64,000 nt of DNA from assembly GCA_965249895.1 (NCBI GenBank), contig CBDFNC010000004.1, positions 930,001 to 994,000 of the forward strand, given 5' to 3'. Position numbers and translations under genes: made by a program. Below are positions 54,244 through 62,683 of this stretch, piece by piece. The notes under the pieces are model-generated. The model searched no databases. It worked only from the letters and a program-made list of their open reading frames with translations, and was not told the DNA's origin. Within the stretch, counting starts at the first letter, position 1. The number at the start of each line of letters is the position of its first letter. This stretch comes from CBDFNC01 sp965249895. Lineage in GTDB: Bacteria; Pseudomonadota; Gammaproteobacteria; Enterobacterales; CBDFNC01.

Positions 54244-56145
54244 TTAATCCAGTTTTTCCAGGAAGGAGACCACTTTCTTCAGGTCCCTGGTTCGCGGCAT
54301 GGAAGGTAAACTATTCAGAAATATATTGCCATAATTTCTGCTGACCAGCCGGGTATCACAGATAATCAAGGCGCCTTTATCTGTCTCATCCCGGATCAAG
54401 CGTCCAGCTCCCTGCTTAAGGGTTATCACAGCTTCGGGTAACTGCACCTGAGCAAATGGATCTAACCCTGTTAACTTGGCATCTTCCATCCTGGCTTTAA
54501 GCATGGGGTCTTCCGGCGAGGTAAAAGGGATCTTGTCGATGATGACACAAGATAGTTCCTGACCCCTGACATCCACCCCTTCCCAAAATGCGCCAGTAGC
54601 GACTAACAAGGCATTACCCGCTTCAACAAATTCTTTTAACAATGCCTGCTTACTCTTTTCCCCCTGCATCAAAACGGGGAAATCCAACTCCTCACGGAAC
54701 AAACTTGACAGCTCATTCATCATTTGATGGCTGGTACAGAGGAAGAAACATCGCCCTTTGCTAGCCCGGATCACAGGTGCCAGGGCCGCCACCAACTTAC
54801 CGGCCAACCCCGGCGTTCCCGGTTCGGGTAATAATCTGGGCACCGCTAATATCGCCTGGTTTTGATAATCAAACGGACTGTCGAGGGCCAGCGTATCGGC
54901 ATGGCTAAGCCCCAGGATCTCCGTAAAATGCTTAAAATCCTGGTTTACCGTGATAGTGGCAGAGGTAAATACCCAGGCCGCGCTTTTTTTATCCAGTTCT
55001 TCACGAAAACGAGTTGCCACGCTCAAAGGGGTTATATTCAGTGAGAAGTGTTGCCTGGTGCATTCGTACCAGAAGCTGAAACCTGGCTGCTGGGTATCCA
55101 GCAACAACGTCAGGCGAGTTCGAAACTCGGTAAGCCGTTCGAAACAATGATCCAACACCTCAGAGCGGCCTAGCGCCAGCTTTAGCACGTCATACAATAA
55201 CGTCATGGCGTCTGTAAGCCGCTGCACTTCACCATTCATATGCGCCATTTTATCGCGCCAACTGCCATTGCCTTTTTCTATCCCAAAGGCCAGACGCAGA
55301 TCCAGCACCATAGATCTCAACCTATCGGCGACTTTGCCCAATTGAGCCATATCGCGCACTTCGGTGCGATAGGAAAAATCCACGTCCTTACACAACTCCA
55401 ACAACTGACGACTGGACAAGCTTTGGCCAAAGTAAACGCTGGCAATATCCGGGATCTGGTGGGCTTCATCGAAAATATAGATGTCTGCATCAGGCACCAA
55501 TTCGCCGAACCCCGTGTCTTTAATGGCCAGGTCGGCAAAAAACAGGTGATGATTGATCACCACCAGATCTGCCTCCATGGCCTTTTTCCTGGCTTTCACC
55601 AGGAAACAGTCTTCATAGCAGGGACAATCCCGTCCCAGGCAATTATCATTGGTGCTGGTTATCATAGGTAGAATACTGGCGTCTTCGGCCAGCTCGGCCA
55701 GTCCACCAATATCACCACTGTCACAGGACACAGACCAGGATTTTACAGTCACCAGATCTGCAAGTTGATTTTCATCCTGGGTATGACTCTCAAGCATAAA
55801 GCGGTTCAACCGCTCGAGGCACAGGTAATTAGCCCGCCCCTTGAGCAATGCCACCAGCCCTGTGTATCCGCTGGCATCAACCAGAGTAGGCAGATCCCGG
55901 CTAAAAAGCTGCTCTTGTAACGCCTTACTGCCCGTGGAAATAACCGTTTTTTTACCCGTCAATAATGCAGGGGCCAGATAAGCAAATGTTTTACCCGTTC
56001 CCGTTTCGGCTTCGACCACCAAGGCCGATTTCTGTTTGACTGCCATTTCAACCGCCAGCGCCATTTCCAACTGGGGTTTGCGCGTCTTATAACCTGGAAT
56101 AGCCTTAGCCAAGCCGCCGTTTTCTGCAAAAAAGGTATTTATCAA
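54244..56145 (-). CDS. yoaA: ATP-dependent helicase YoaA (DinG/XPD family)
   Basis: Iron-sulfur superfamily 2 DNA helicase, implicated in repair of stalled forks through contact with the HolC clamp-loader subunit in E. coli. 633 residues (E. coli 636). Walker A VEAETGTGKTFAYLAP, FeS Cys in CLERL, CLGRDCPCYEDC, DEAH box YIFDEAHQIPD, and motif VI LKQGAGRLIRDETDKG. The reading frame begins with a TTG at 56145 (INTFFAENGGLAKAIPGY matches the family); there is no clear ribosome site, so expression may be low. Confidence 0.94.
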   Translation of the reverse strand: MINTFFAENGGLAKAIPGYKTRKPQLEMALAVEMAVKQKSALVVEAETGTGKTFAYLAPALLTGKKTVISTGSKALQEQLFSRDLPTLVDASGYTGLVALLKGRANYLCLERLNRFMLESHTQDENQLADLVTVKSWSVSCDSGDIGGLAELAEDASILPMITSTNDNCLGRDCPCYEDCFLVKARKKAMEADLVVINHHLFFADLAIKDTGFGELVPDADIYIFDEAHQIPDIASVYFGQSLSSRQLLELCKDVDFSYRTEVRDMAQLGKVADRLRSMVLDLRLAFGIEKGNGSWRDKMAHMNGEVQRLTDAMTLLYDVLKLALGRSEVLDHCFERLTEFRTRLTLLLDTQQPGFSFWYECTRQHFSLNITPLSVATRFREELDKKSAAWVFTSATITVNQDFKHFTEILGLSHADTLALDSPFDYQNQAILAVPRLLPEPGTPGLAGKLVAALAPVIRASKGRCFFLCTSHQMMNELSSLFREELDFPVLMQGEKSKQALLKEFVEAGNALLVATGAFWEGVDVRGQELSCVIIDKIPFTSPEDPMLKARMEDAKLTGLDPFAQVQLPEAVITLKQGAGRLIRDETDKGALIICDTRLVSRNYGNIFLNSLPSMPRTRDLKKVVSFLEKLD

Positions 56146-56210
56146 ATCGAACTATTAGGAAAAAGAATGGGGGGGTATTATGCCAAAAATTGACCACGTC
56201 TCTAGAGGAA

Positions 56211-56429
56211 TCATACAAAAAGATCGATTTCGTTATCACTTTCCCGTTGGGCGTCATCTTCTTCACTGGACGTCTTGCGAGCTTTGGTTTTATCTATCGG
56301 CAGCGGCTCCTTCTTTTTACACAAGCGGGATTTCTTGTGGCTCTTATCCACACTTAAGGTAGTATCTTTACTTTTAGGCACTTCTCCCGATTTAGGGAGC
56401 AGAGGAAATAGAAGATCCTGACTTGGCAT
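56211..56429 (-). CDS. Small highly charged hypothetical protein
   Basis: Not recognised. 72 residues, hydrophilic and very rich in Lys, Ser, Asp and Glu (KSHKKSRLCKKKEPLPIDK), so it is probably disordered. The ribosome site is near perfect: AAGGAGGTG six bases before the ATG, on the minus strand, which is the main reason to believe in the gene. It is followed by yoaA on the same strand after 65 bases and is divergent from the his operon. Confidence 0.65.
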   Translation of the reverse strand: MPSQDLLFPLLPKSGEVPKSKDTTLSVDKSHKKSRLCKKKEPLPIDKTKARKTSSEEDDAQRESDNEIDLFV

Positions 56430-56517
56430 AATACACCTCCTTTTTCTTCTTAATCGGCAGCTTTCTCTATACCTTAACCTTAGCCCAGGGATATCCTTCT
56501 TTTCGAAAAAAAAGAGG

Positions 56518-56545
56518 TTGCATTTTCATCTTGGCTTGCTAATGT
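56518..56545 (+). promoter_or_regulatory. Candidate sigma-70 promoter of the his operon
   Basis: TTGCAT (56518-56523) and TAATGT (56540-56545), 16 bases apart, resemble -35 and -10 elements and lie about 65 bases before the hisL leader ATG, where the his promoter is expected. This is pattern matching only. Confidence 0.4.
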
Positions 56546-56610
56546 GTTCCCAACTTATTGGTTACTGGCTACCAACAAACAGGCCAGACTAAGAATATAG
56601 AGAAGATAAA

Positions 56611-56661
56611 ATGAACCGTAACATCCTGAAAGTACATCATCACCATCATCATCCAGACTAG
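56611..56661 (+). CDS. hisL: his operon leader peptide
   Basis: A 16-codon frame, MNRNILKVHHHHHHPD, with six consecutive His codons (three CAT/CAC types mixed), ending in TAG. It is the counterpart of the E. coli his leader peptide (seven His codons, same HHHPD end). Ribosome stalling at the His codons when charged tRNA-His is scarce would prevent formation of the downstream terminator. AGAGAAG seven bases upstream can serve as the ribosome site. Confidence 0.93.
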   Translation: MNRNILKVHHHHHHPD

Positions 56662-56728
56662 TCTTTCAGGAGGTAATCACTTGGAAGATACAGATGAAGT
56701 ACTTCCAACGGTTTAACCAAAAATTCAT

Positions 56729-56763
56729 AAACCCCCGGAAGGTAAACCTCCGGGGGTTTTTTC
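56729..56763 (+). terminator. his operon attenuator terminator
   Basis: AAACCCCCGGAAGG and CCTCCGGGGGTTT pair into a strong GC-rich stem (one bulged base) that runs straight into TTTTTT. It lies 67 bases after the hisL stop and 24 bases before hisG, the classic place for the attenuator. Sequences between hisL and this stem can be expected to form the alternative pairing. Confidence 0.92.
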
Positions 56764-56786
56764 GTTTTAGCGGGTAAGGAAATAAC

Positions 56787-57686
56787 ATGTTAGATCAAAA
56801 TCGTTTACGCATCGCCATTCAAAAATCGGGTCGTTTAAGCAAAGAGTCTCAGCAGTTGCTCAAAGCATGCGGCTTAAAAATCAATATGCGTGAGCAGCGA
56901 CTTATCGCCCACTGTGAAAATATGCCGGTAGACCTGTTGCGAGTTCGCGATGACGATATCCCGGGCCTGGTGATGGACGGCGTTGTAGATCTGGGCATTA
57001 TTGGTGAAAACGTGCTGGAAGAAGAAAGTATGTTACGCGCCAGCGCCGGTGAAGCAACCAACTTTGAGCTATTAAAACGCCTGGATTTTGGCAGCTGTCG
57101 TCTGTCGCTGGCAGTACCTGAAGAATTCGATTACCAGGGTCCTGAGTCTCTGGCTAATCTACGTATCGCCACCTCTTATCCCGGTATCCTAAAAACGTTT
57201 ATGGATAAGCAAGGCATCAATTTCAGCTCATGTATGCTCAATGGCTCAGTGGAAGTGGCACCGAGAGCTGGCTTAGCCGACGCCATTTGTGACCTGGTTT
57301 CAACCGGCGCTACACTGGAAGCAAACGGCCTGAAAGAGACTGACGTTATCTACCGCTCTAAAGCCGTTTTGATTAAATCGGCGAAGATATTAGACGACGA
57401 AAAACAAGCGTTGGTGGACAAGATCTTAACCCGCGCTCACGGCGTCCAGCAGGCCCGCGAAAGCAAATACATCATGCTGCACAGCCCGAAGAAAACCCTG
57501 GAAAGCGTTATTGACCTGCTACCTGGCTCCGAAAAACCTACCGTGCTACCTCTGGCTGGCACCGAAGACACAGTTGCAGTGCACATGGTAAGCAAGGAAA
57601 ACTTGTTTTGGGAAACCATGGAGCAGCTAAAAGACTTGGGCGCCAGCTCTATCCTGGTATTACCTATCGAAAAGATGATGGAGTAA
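56787..57686 (+). CDS. hisG: ATP phosphoribosyltransferase
   Basis: First enzyme of histidine synthesis, joining ATP and PRPP; feedback-inhibited by histidine. 299 residues, the same as E. coli long-form HisG. Features: RIAIQKSGRLS at the start, LRVRDDDIPGLV, DLGIIGENVL, the PRPP site DLVSTGATLEANGL, and a C-terminal ACT-like domain (KYIMLHSPKKTLESVIDLLPG) for histidine binding. It directly follows the attenuator and leaves three bases before hisD. Confidence 0.97.
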   Translation: MLDQNRLRIAIQKSGRLSKESQQLLKACGLKINMREQRLIAHCENMPVDLLRVRDDDIPGLVMDGVVDLGIIGENVLEEESMLRASAGEATNFELLKRLDFGSCRLSLAVPEEFDYQGPESLANLRIATSYPGILKTFMDKQGINFSSCMLNGSVEVAPRAGLADAICDLVSTGATLEANGLKETDVIYRSKAVLIKSAKILDDEKQALVDKILTRAHGVQQARESKYIMLHSPKKTLESVIDLLPGSEKPTVLPLAGTEDTVAVHMVSKENLFWETMEQLKDLGASSILVLPIEKMME

Positions 57687-57689
57687 CGA

Positions 57690-58985
57690 ATGCAGACTGT
57701 TAACTGGCAAACGCTATCAGGCTCACAGCAGCAACAGCTGCTGTCTCGCCCAGCGATGAATAACTCCAGCGAAATTACCGGGATTGTCAGCGATATTATC
57801 AGTCAAATTCGCGCCAGGGGTGATGACGCCTTGCTCGAATACACCCGTAAATTCGATCAGGTTGAAACCGATAAGCTTTGCGTCAGCCAGGCGGACGTTG
57901 AAGCCGCTGCAGCACGTCTGGATCCGGTTACCAAACAAGCCATCGACACGGCCTATGGCCAGATCCGACGCTTTCACAGCGCCCAGATCCAAGACGTGAT
58001 CAAAGTTGAAACCATGCCAGGAGTTATGTGCGAAATGCACACGCAGGCCATCGAATCTGTTGGTTTGTATATTCCCGGTGGCAGCGCACCATTACCTTCC
58101 ACCGTATTGATGGTGGGTGCACCGGCTCAGCTCGCGGGCTGCGAACGCCTGGTACTTTGCTCGCCACCGCCACTGGCCGATGAAATTCTGTATGCCGCTT
58201 CCTTGTGCGGAGTGCATGAAATTTACACGGCAGGTGGAGCGCAAGCCGTCGCGGCCATGGCCTACGGTACGCAAACCCTGACTAAAGTCGATAAAATATT
58301 TGGCCCGGGGAACGCCTTTGTCACCGAAGCCAAACGTCAGGTCAGCATGGATTTCGCTGGCGCGGCTATCGATATGCCAGCGGGACCATCGGAAGTATTG
58401 GTTATTGCCGACGAGACGGCCGACGCCGACTTTGTTGCCGCCGATTTATTATCCCAAGCCGAGCACGGTCATGACTCTCAAGCCGTGTTGGTTACCACCA
58501 GTCCTATTGTGGCGGATCAAACCGCAGAGGCGGTACAGCTTCAATTGGCCCAATTATCCCGCCAGCAAATCGCCGCCAAGGCGCTGGCCAACAGCATGAT
58601 CATTGTATGCGATGATATAGAGCAAGCGATCGCTATCTCGAATCGCTATGCCCCCGAGCACCTGATAGTGCAGACGCAAAACCCGAGAGAGTTGCAGCCT
58701 AAGCTAAGAAATGCGGGCTCAATTTTCCTCGGTGCCTGGACGCCTGAGTCTGTGGGAGATTACGCCAGCGGCACTAATCACGTATTACCGACCTATGGTT
58801 ATACCCGCACATACTCTAGCCTGGGCATGGCGGACTTCGTCAAGCGTTATACAGTGCAAGAGCTTTCCCGTGAAGGGTTACTAAACCTGGCGCCTACGGT
58901 CACATGTCTGGCAGATGCCGAGGGCCTGGACGCGCACAAACGCGCGGTCACTATCCGATTAGAGAAGCTGGAGAGTAAAGCATGA
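57690..58985 (+). CDS. hisD: Histidinol dehydrogenase
   Basis: Zinc-dependent enzyme that oxidises histidinol to histidine in two NAD-linked steps. 431 residues (E. coli 434). Motifs: GLYIPGGSAPLPSTVLMVGAPA, GGAQAVAAMAYGT, FGPGNAFVTEAKRQV, DMPAGPSEVLVIAD, QAEHGHDSQAVLVT and TNHVLPTYGYTRTYS, including the metal-binding Gln/His residues. The end overlaps hisC by four bases (ATGA). Confidence 0.97.
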   Translation: MQTVNWQTLSGSQQQQLLSRPAMNNSSEITGIVSDIISQIRARGDDALLEYTRKFDQVETDKLCVSQADVEAAAARLDPVTKQAIDTAYGQIRRFHSAQIQDVIKVETMPGVMCEMHTQAIESVGLYIPGGSAPLPSTVLMVGAPAQLAGCERLVLCSPPPLADEILYAASLCGVHEIYTAGGAQAVAAMAYGTQTLTKVDKIFGPGNAFVTEAKRQVSMDFAGAAIDMPAGPSEVLVIADETADADFVAADLLSQAEHGHDSQAVLVTTSPIVADQTAEAVQLQLAQLSRQQIAAKALANSMIIVCDDIEQAIAISNRYAPEHLIVQTQNPRELQPKLRNAGSIFLGAWTPESVGDYASGTNHVLPTYGYTRTYSSLGMADFVKRYTVQELSREGLLNLAPTVTCLADAEGLDAHKRAVTIRLEKLESKA

Positions 58986-60037
58986 GCATTATATCCCTGG
59001 CGAGAAAAACGGTGCAGGAACTAACACCCTATATGAGTGCCCGTCGTATAGGTGGCACGGGTGAAGTCTGGATTAACGCCAACGAAGCACCCGAGTCTGG
59101 TGAATATAATCTGGACTCGAGTAAGTTGAATCGTTACCCGGAATTTCAGCCGCCTGAGCTTATTCAGGCGTATGCCAGCTACGCTGGTGTAGACGATGAG
59201 CAGTTGTTAGCTACGCGCGGCGCGGACGAAAGTATTGAAGTATTGATCCGAACATTCTGTGAGCCGGGTATCGATAATATCCTTATCTGCCCACCTACTT
59301 ACGGTATGTACAGCATCAGCGCGCAAACCTGTGGCGTCGGGGTTAAAGAAGTTGCACTAGATAAGCAATTTGATGTGGATTTTGACGCTGTAGCCAGCAG
59401 CCTTGATTCAGTAAAAATCGTTTTCCTGTGTGCACCGAATAACCCCACCGGAAATATGCTGGATATTAACGGCCTGAAAAATTTGCTGGTTAAGGCGAAA
59501 GATAAAACACTGATCGTAGTCGATGAAGCCTATATCGAGTTCTGCCCAACTGAGACCAAAGCCGGTCTGATTGGTGAGTTTAATAATCTTGTGATAACCC
59601 GCACCTTAAGCAAGGCCTTTGCGTTAGCAGCCATACGTTGCGGCTTTACCCTGGCACAAAAACCAGTTATCGAGATGATGAAAAAGGTTATCGCCCCCTA
59701 CCCTGTACCAGCGCCGGTCGCCCAGGTAGCCACACAGGCATTAAGCCAGTCGGGTTTACAAACCATGCGCTCACGGGTTGAAACCCTGAACGCCAACCGA
59801 CAATCCCTGGTAAAGGCCTTATCTCAACTTACTATCGTCACTGAAATCTTTCCCGCCACAGGCAATTTTGTGCTGGCCCGTTTTCAGGATTCAACCCGGG
59901 TGTTTAACCACCTGTCGGACAAAGGCATTATTGCTCGCGATTTCGCCAGTAGACCCAGACTGGAAAACTGCATCCGCCTGACTATCGGTAACCAGGCTGA
60001 AATGCAGTCCACATTATCTGCTCTCAACGAGCTTTAA
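58982..60037 (+). CDS. hisC: Histidinol-phosphate aminotransferase
   Basis: PLP-dependent fold-type I aminotransferase acting on imidazole acetol phosphate. 351 residues (E. coli 356). The PLP lysine is in RTLSKAFALAAIRCGF (about residue 207); other motifs are WINANEAPESG, ATRGADESIEVLIR, CAPNNPTGNMLD and VVDEAYIEFCP. Overlaps hisD by four bases; 61 bases separate it from hisB. Confidence 0.96.
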   Translation: MSIISLARKTVQELTPYMSARRIGGTGEVWINANEAPESGEYNLDSSKLNRYPEFQPPELIQAYASYAGVDDEQLLATRGADESIEVLIRTFCEPGIDNILICPPTYGMYSISAQTCGVGVKEVALDKQFDVDFDAVASSLDSVKIVFLCAPNNPTGNMLDINGLKNLLVKAKDKTLIVVDEAYIEFCPTETKAGLIGEFNNLVITRTLSKAFALAAIRCGFTLAQKPVIEMMKKVIAPYPVPAPVAQVATQALSQSGLQTMRSRVETLNANRQSLVKALSQLTIVTEIFPATGNFVLARFQDSTRVFNHLSDKGIIARDFASRPRLENCIRLTIGNQAEMQSTLSALNEL

Positions 60038-60098
60038 CCATATTCAGGCGCCGATATAGCGCCTATGCACTCTGATATTCAGAGGGAGAAGTAGTAGC

Positions 60099-61172
60099 AT
60101 GAACAAGGAAAAGTTTCTATTTATCGACCGTGACGGCACGCTGATTGACGAGCCTGTCACGGACAAACAAGTGGACAGCCTGGAAAAGCTTAAGCTGGAG
60201 CCTTTTGTGATCCCCAGCCTGCTTAAATTACAGGATGCGGGATATATCCTTGTCATCGTATCTAATCAGGATGGCCTGGGTACGGAAAGCTACCCGCAAC
60301 AGGATTTCGACATTCCACAAGACGCAATGATGGAGATTTTTGCCACTCAAGGGGTAAAATTCGAAGATGTGCTGCTTTGCCCTCACTTTACCGAAGATGA
60401 TTGTAGTTGCCGCAAACCCAAGTTAGGCATGGTCAAAGATTATCTCAAGTCCGGCCGTATCGATTTTAACGATTCTTACGTCATTGGTGATCGCATTACC
60501 GATGTTCAGCTTGCCGAAAATATGGGCCTCGAAGGTATTCAATACAATACAGAGACCCTTGGCTGGCTTGAGATCACGGCGAACCTGCTTAATAAGGGCA
60601 ACCGAGTAGGTCACGTACAGCGCACTACCAAAGAAACCGATATTATAGTGGACGTAGATCTGGATCAGACAGGCGGCAATGAAATTCACACCGGCATCGC
60701 CTTTTTTGACCACATGCTGGATCAAATTGCCACTCACGGTGGTTTTCAGCTCAAGCTAAAAGTGGATGGTGATCTGCACATCGACGATCACCACAGCGTG
60801 GAAGACACAGCACTGGCCCTGGGTAACGCCATCAAACAGGCGCTGGGAGATAAAAGAGGCATAGGCCGCTTTGGTTTCGTATTGCCCATGGATGAATGTG
60901 AGGCGAGCTGCTCACTGGACCTGTCCGGCCGCCCATATCTGACCTTTACCGCCGAATTCCCCAGAGACATGGTCGGTGCCATGGCCACCGAAATGGTTGA
61001 ACACTTCTTCTATTCCCTATGCCAGTCAATGGGCGCCACCCTGAACCTTAAGGTGGATGGAGACAACACCCATCATATGGTGGAAAGCCTGTTTAAGTGT
61101 TTTGGCCGAACCTTACGCCAGTGCGTCACGGTGCAGGGAACCGATTTACCATCGAGTAAAGGGGTTTTATGA
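60099..61172 (+). CDS. hisB: Bifunctional histidinol-phosphatase / imidazoleglycerol-phosphate dehydratase
   Basis: Fusion enzyme catalysing two steps. 357 residues (E. coli 355). The N-terminal HAD phosphatase (FIDRDGTLIDEP, VSNQDGLGTESYP, CRKPKLGMV, VIGDRITDVQLAENMG) covers about 1-165 and includes a Cys/His zinc loop (CPHFTEDDCSC); the C-terminal dehydratase (GIAFFDHMLDQIATHGGFQL, DDHHSVEDTALALG, HFFYSLCQSMGATL, HHMVESLFKCFGRTL) covers the rest. Its stop overlaps the hisH start by four bases. Confidence 0.97.
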   Translation: MNKEKFLFIDRDGTLIDEPVTDKQVDSLEKLKLEPFVIPSLLKLQDAGYILVIVSNQDGLGTESYPQQDFDIPQDAMMEIFATQGVKFEDVLLCPHFTEDDCSCRKPKLGMVKDYLKSGRIDFNDSYVIGDRITDVQLAENMGLEGIQYNTETLGWLEITANLLNKGNRVGHVQRTTKETDIIVDVDLDQTGGNEIHTGIAFFDHMLDQIATHGGFQLKLKVDGDLHIDDHHSVEDTALALGNAIKQALGDKRGIGRFGFVLPMDECEASCSLDLSGRPYLTFTAEFPRDMVGAMATEMVEHFFYSLCQSMGATLNLKVDGDNTHHMVESLFKCFGRTLRQCVTVQGTDLPSSKGVL

Positions 61173-61762
61173 GCCAGCAAATCGTTATTATAGATACCGG
61201 CTGTGCCAACCTGTCTTCAGTACGCTTTGCCATTGAGCGCTTGGGTTATACGGTCACTGTATCCAAAGACCCGCAGGTATTACAGCAAGCAGATAAGCTG
61301 TTTCTGCCTGGGGTGGGCACAGCTAATGAAGCCATGAAGAACTTCGTGGCGCGCGATCTGGTTGAGCAAGTCAAAAACCTGAAGCAACCCGTATTAGGTA
61401 TTTGCCTTGGTATGCAGCTGATGGCCGAATACTCCCAGGAAGGAGAGCAGGATACCCTAGGCATATTCCCAGGCAGCATAGATAAGATGCAAGTAGGTAA
61501 TTTACGCCTGCCGCATATGGGTTGGAACCAGGTAACTCCGCTGGAGGGACATCCGCTGTTTAAAGATATTCCCGCAGGCAGCTATTTCTATTTTGTTCAC
61601 AGTTATGCCTTAACTGTGAATGACAATACCATCGCCAGTTGCGATTACGGCAATGCCTTCACAGCTGCCGTGGGTAAAGACAATTTCTATGGGGTGCAAT
61701 TCCACCCTGAGCGCTCAGGTAAAACCGGTGCGCAGCTGATCAAGAATTTCCTGGAACTCTAA
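61169..61762 (+). CDS. hisH: Imidazole glycerol phosphate synthase, glutamine amidotransferase subunit
   Basis: Glutaminase subunit that supplies ammonia to HisF. 197 residues (E. coli 196). Catalytic Cys in VLGICLGMQLM, His/Glu in FYGVQFHPERSGKTG, and LPGVGTANEAM. The last codons (AQLIKNFLEL) and the TAAT after them belong to the 85-bp junction unit that is repeated twice more before hisA. Confidence 0.96.
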   Translation: MSQQIVIIDTGCANLSSVRFAIERLGYTVTVSKDPQVLQQADKLFLPGVGTANEAMKNFVARDLVEQVKNLKQPVLGICLGMQLMAEYSQEGEQDTLGIFPGSIDKMQVGNLRLPHMGWNQVTPLEGHPLFKDIPAGSYFYFVHSYALTVNDNTIASCDYGNAFTAAVGKDNFYGVQFHPERSGKTGAQLIKNFLEL

Positions 61763-61763
61763 T

Positions 61764-61847
61764 ATGATTGCTTCAGCTCTCGGTTTAATCGATGGAAAAA
61801 TAGTTTGCAGGCCCAAGTCTGATCACCCAAATATTCTGGAGTTTTAA
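61764..61847 (+). CDS. Mini-ORF 1 (HisA head / HisH-like tail), 27 residues
   Basis: Starts MIASALGLIDGKIVCRPK and ends NILEF before TAA, followed after one base by the next ATG (TAATATG), the same spacing as hisH to hisA. CTGGAA, part of the hisH tail, serves as the ribosome site. It could be translated by coupling from hisH. The product has no known function and could be only a coupling relay; whether the peptide accumulates is unknown. Confidence 0.5.
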   Translation: MIASALGLIDGKIVCRPKSDHPNILEF

Positions 61848-61848
61848 T

Positions 61849-61932
61849 ATGATTGCTTCAGCTCTCGATTCAATCGATGGAAAATTAGTTTGCAGGTTCA
61901 CCGCAGATCTCTTAAATGTTCAGGAGCTTTAA
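61849..61932 (+). CDS. Mini-ORF 2 (HisA head / HisH-like tail), 27 residues
   Basis: Starts MIASALDSIDGKLVCRFT and ends NVQEL before TAA, again one base ahead of an ATG, here the true hisA start. CTGGAG upstream gives it a good ribosome site; its own tail supplies CAGGAG for hisA. Both mini-ORFs keep length, start, stop and ribosome sites in spite of sequence drift, which argues that translation through them is maintained. Function unknown. Confidence 0.5.
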   Translation: MIASALDSIDGKLVCRFTADLLNVQEL

Positions 61933-61933
61933 T

Positions 61934-62683
61934 ATGATTATCCCGGCACTCGATTTAATCGATGGAAAAATAGTTCGTTTGTACCAAGGCGATTACGCGC
62001 AAAAAACCATCTACGGTGATGACCCGCAAAGCCAGTTTAATGAATACAACAGCCAGGGAGCGGACTGGCTCCATTTGGTGGACTTAGATGGCGCCAAAGA
62101 TGTAACCAAACGTCAGCTGCAGGTGATCCGTTCACTGATAGCCAACACCCAGGCCAAAATACAGATTGGTGGCGGTGTGCGCAGCGAGCAAGACGTCAAA
62201 GACTTGCTGGATGCAGGCGCAGAACGCGTAGTTATCGGCTCAACCGCCGTTAAGCAACCCGAGCTGGTTGCAGGCTGGATGGAAAAATACGGTGCGGAGC
62301 ATATTGTATTGGCGCTGGATATTAATATTGATGAGCAGGGTAACAAGATTGTTGCCATCGCCGGCTGGCAGGAAGCCAGTGGCCAGACCATCGAAAGTCT
62401 TATCGATATCTATGCCCCCGCAGGACTGAAACATGTCCTGTGTACGGATATTTCCCGTGACGGTACCCTGGCCGGCTCAAACGTCGAGCTGTATACCGAA
62501 CTTGCCGAGCAATTTCCTGACATCTTATGGCAAGCCTCAGGCGGTATTGGCGGCCTTGATGATATCAGCGCAGTTGCCAAGTCCGGCGCCGCTGGCGTAA
62601 TTGTTGGCCGCGCCCTGCTAGAAGGAAAATTCAATGTCGAACAGGCCATCGCTTGTTGGGCTGAAAATGAGGACGCCAAATAA
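61934..62683 (+). CDS. hisA: ProFAR isomerase (phosphoribosylformimino-AICAR-P isomerase)
   Basis: TIM-barrel isomerase of histidine synthesis. 249 residues (E. coli 245). IIPALDLIDGKIVRLYQGDY with the catalytic Asp8, QIGGGVRSEQDV, and VLCTDISRDGTLAGSN with the second catalytic Asp. The frame extends upstream to 61916 inside the repeat, but the ATG at 61934, one base after the mini-ORF 2 stop and preceded by CAGGAG, is the family start. Its stop and the hisF ATG overlap by one base. Confidence 0.96.
   Translation: MIIPALDLIDGKIVRLYQGDYAQKTIYGDDPQSQFNEYNSQGADWLHLVDLDGAKDVTKRQLQVIRSLIANTQAKIQIGGGVRSEQDVKDLLDAGAERVVIGSTAVKQPELVAGWMEKYGAEHIVLALDINIDEQGNKIVAIAGWQEASGQTIESLIDIYAPAGLKHVLCTDISRDGTLAGSNVELYTELAEQFPDILWQASGGIGGLDDISAVAKSGAAGVIVGRALLEGKFNVEQAIACWAENEDAK

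Larger units (their letters stand above)
61728..61982 (+). repeat. 85-bp tandem triplication of the hisH-tail/hisA-head junction
   Basis: The hisH 3' tail (about 36 bases) and hisA 5' head (about 49 bases) are present three times in a row with an exact 85-base period between ATGs at 61764, 61849 and 61934. The core TTTAATCGATGGAAAAATAG is identical in the first copy and in the true hisA. The copies have diverged: both extra heads carry Ile-Ala-Ser where HisA has Ile-Ile-Pro and Cys-Arg after Lys-Ile/Leu-Val, while the tails keep the NxxE(L/F)-stop of hisH. Only the third head leads into the full hisA gene. Confidence 0.93.

Noticed and set aside
61916..61933. Longer hisA start at 61916
   Set aside because: The extension is the tail of the repeat unit read in the hisA frame; the true family start is the ATG at 61934.
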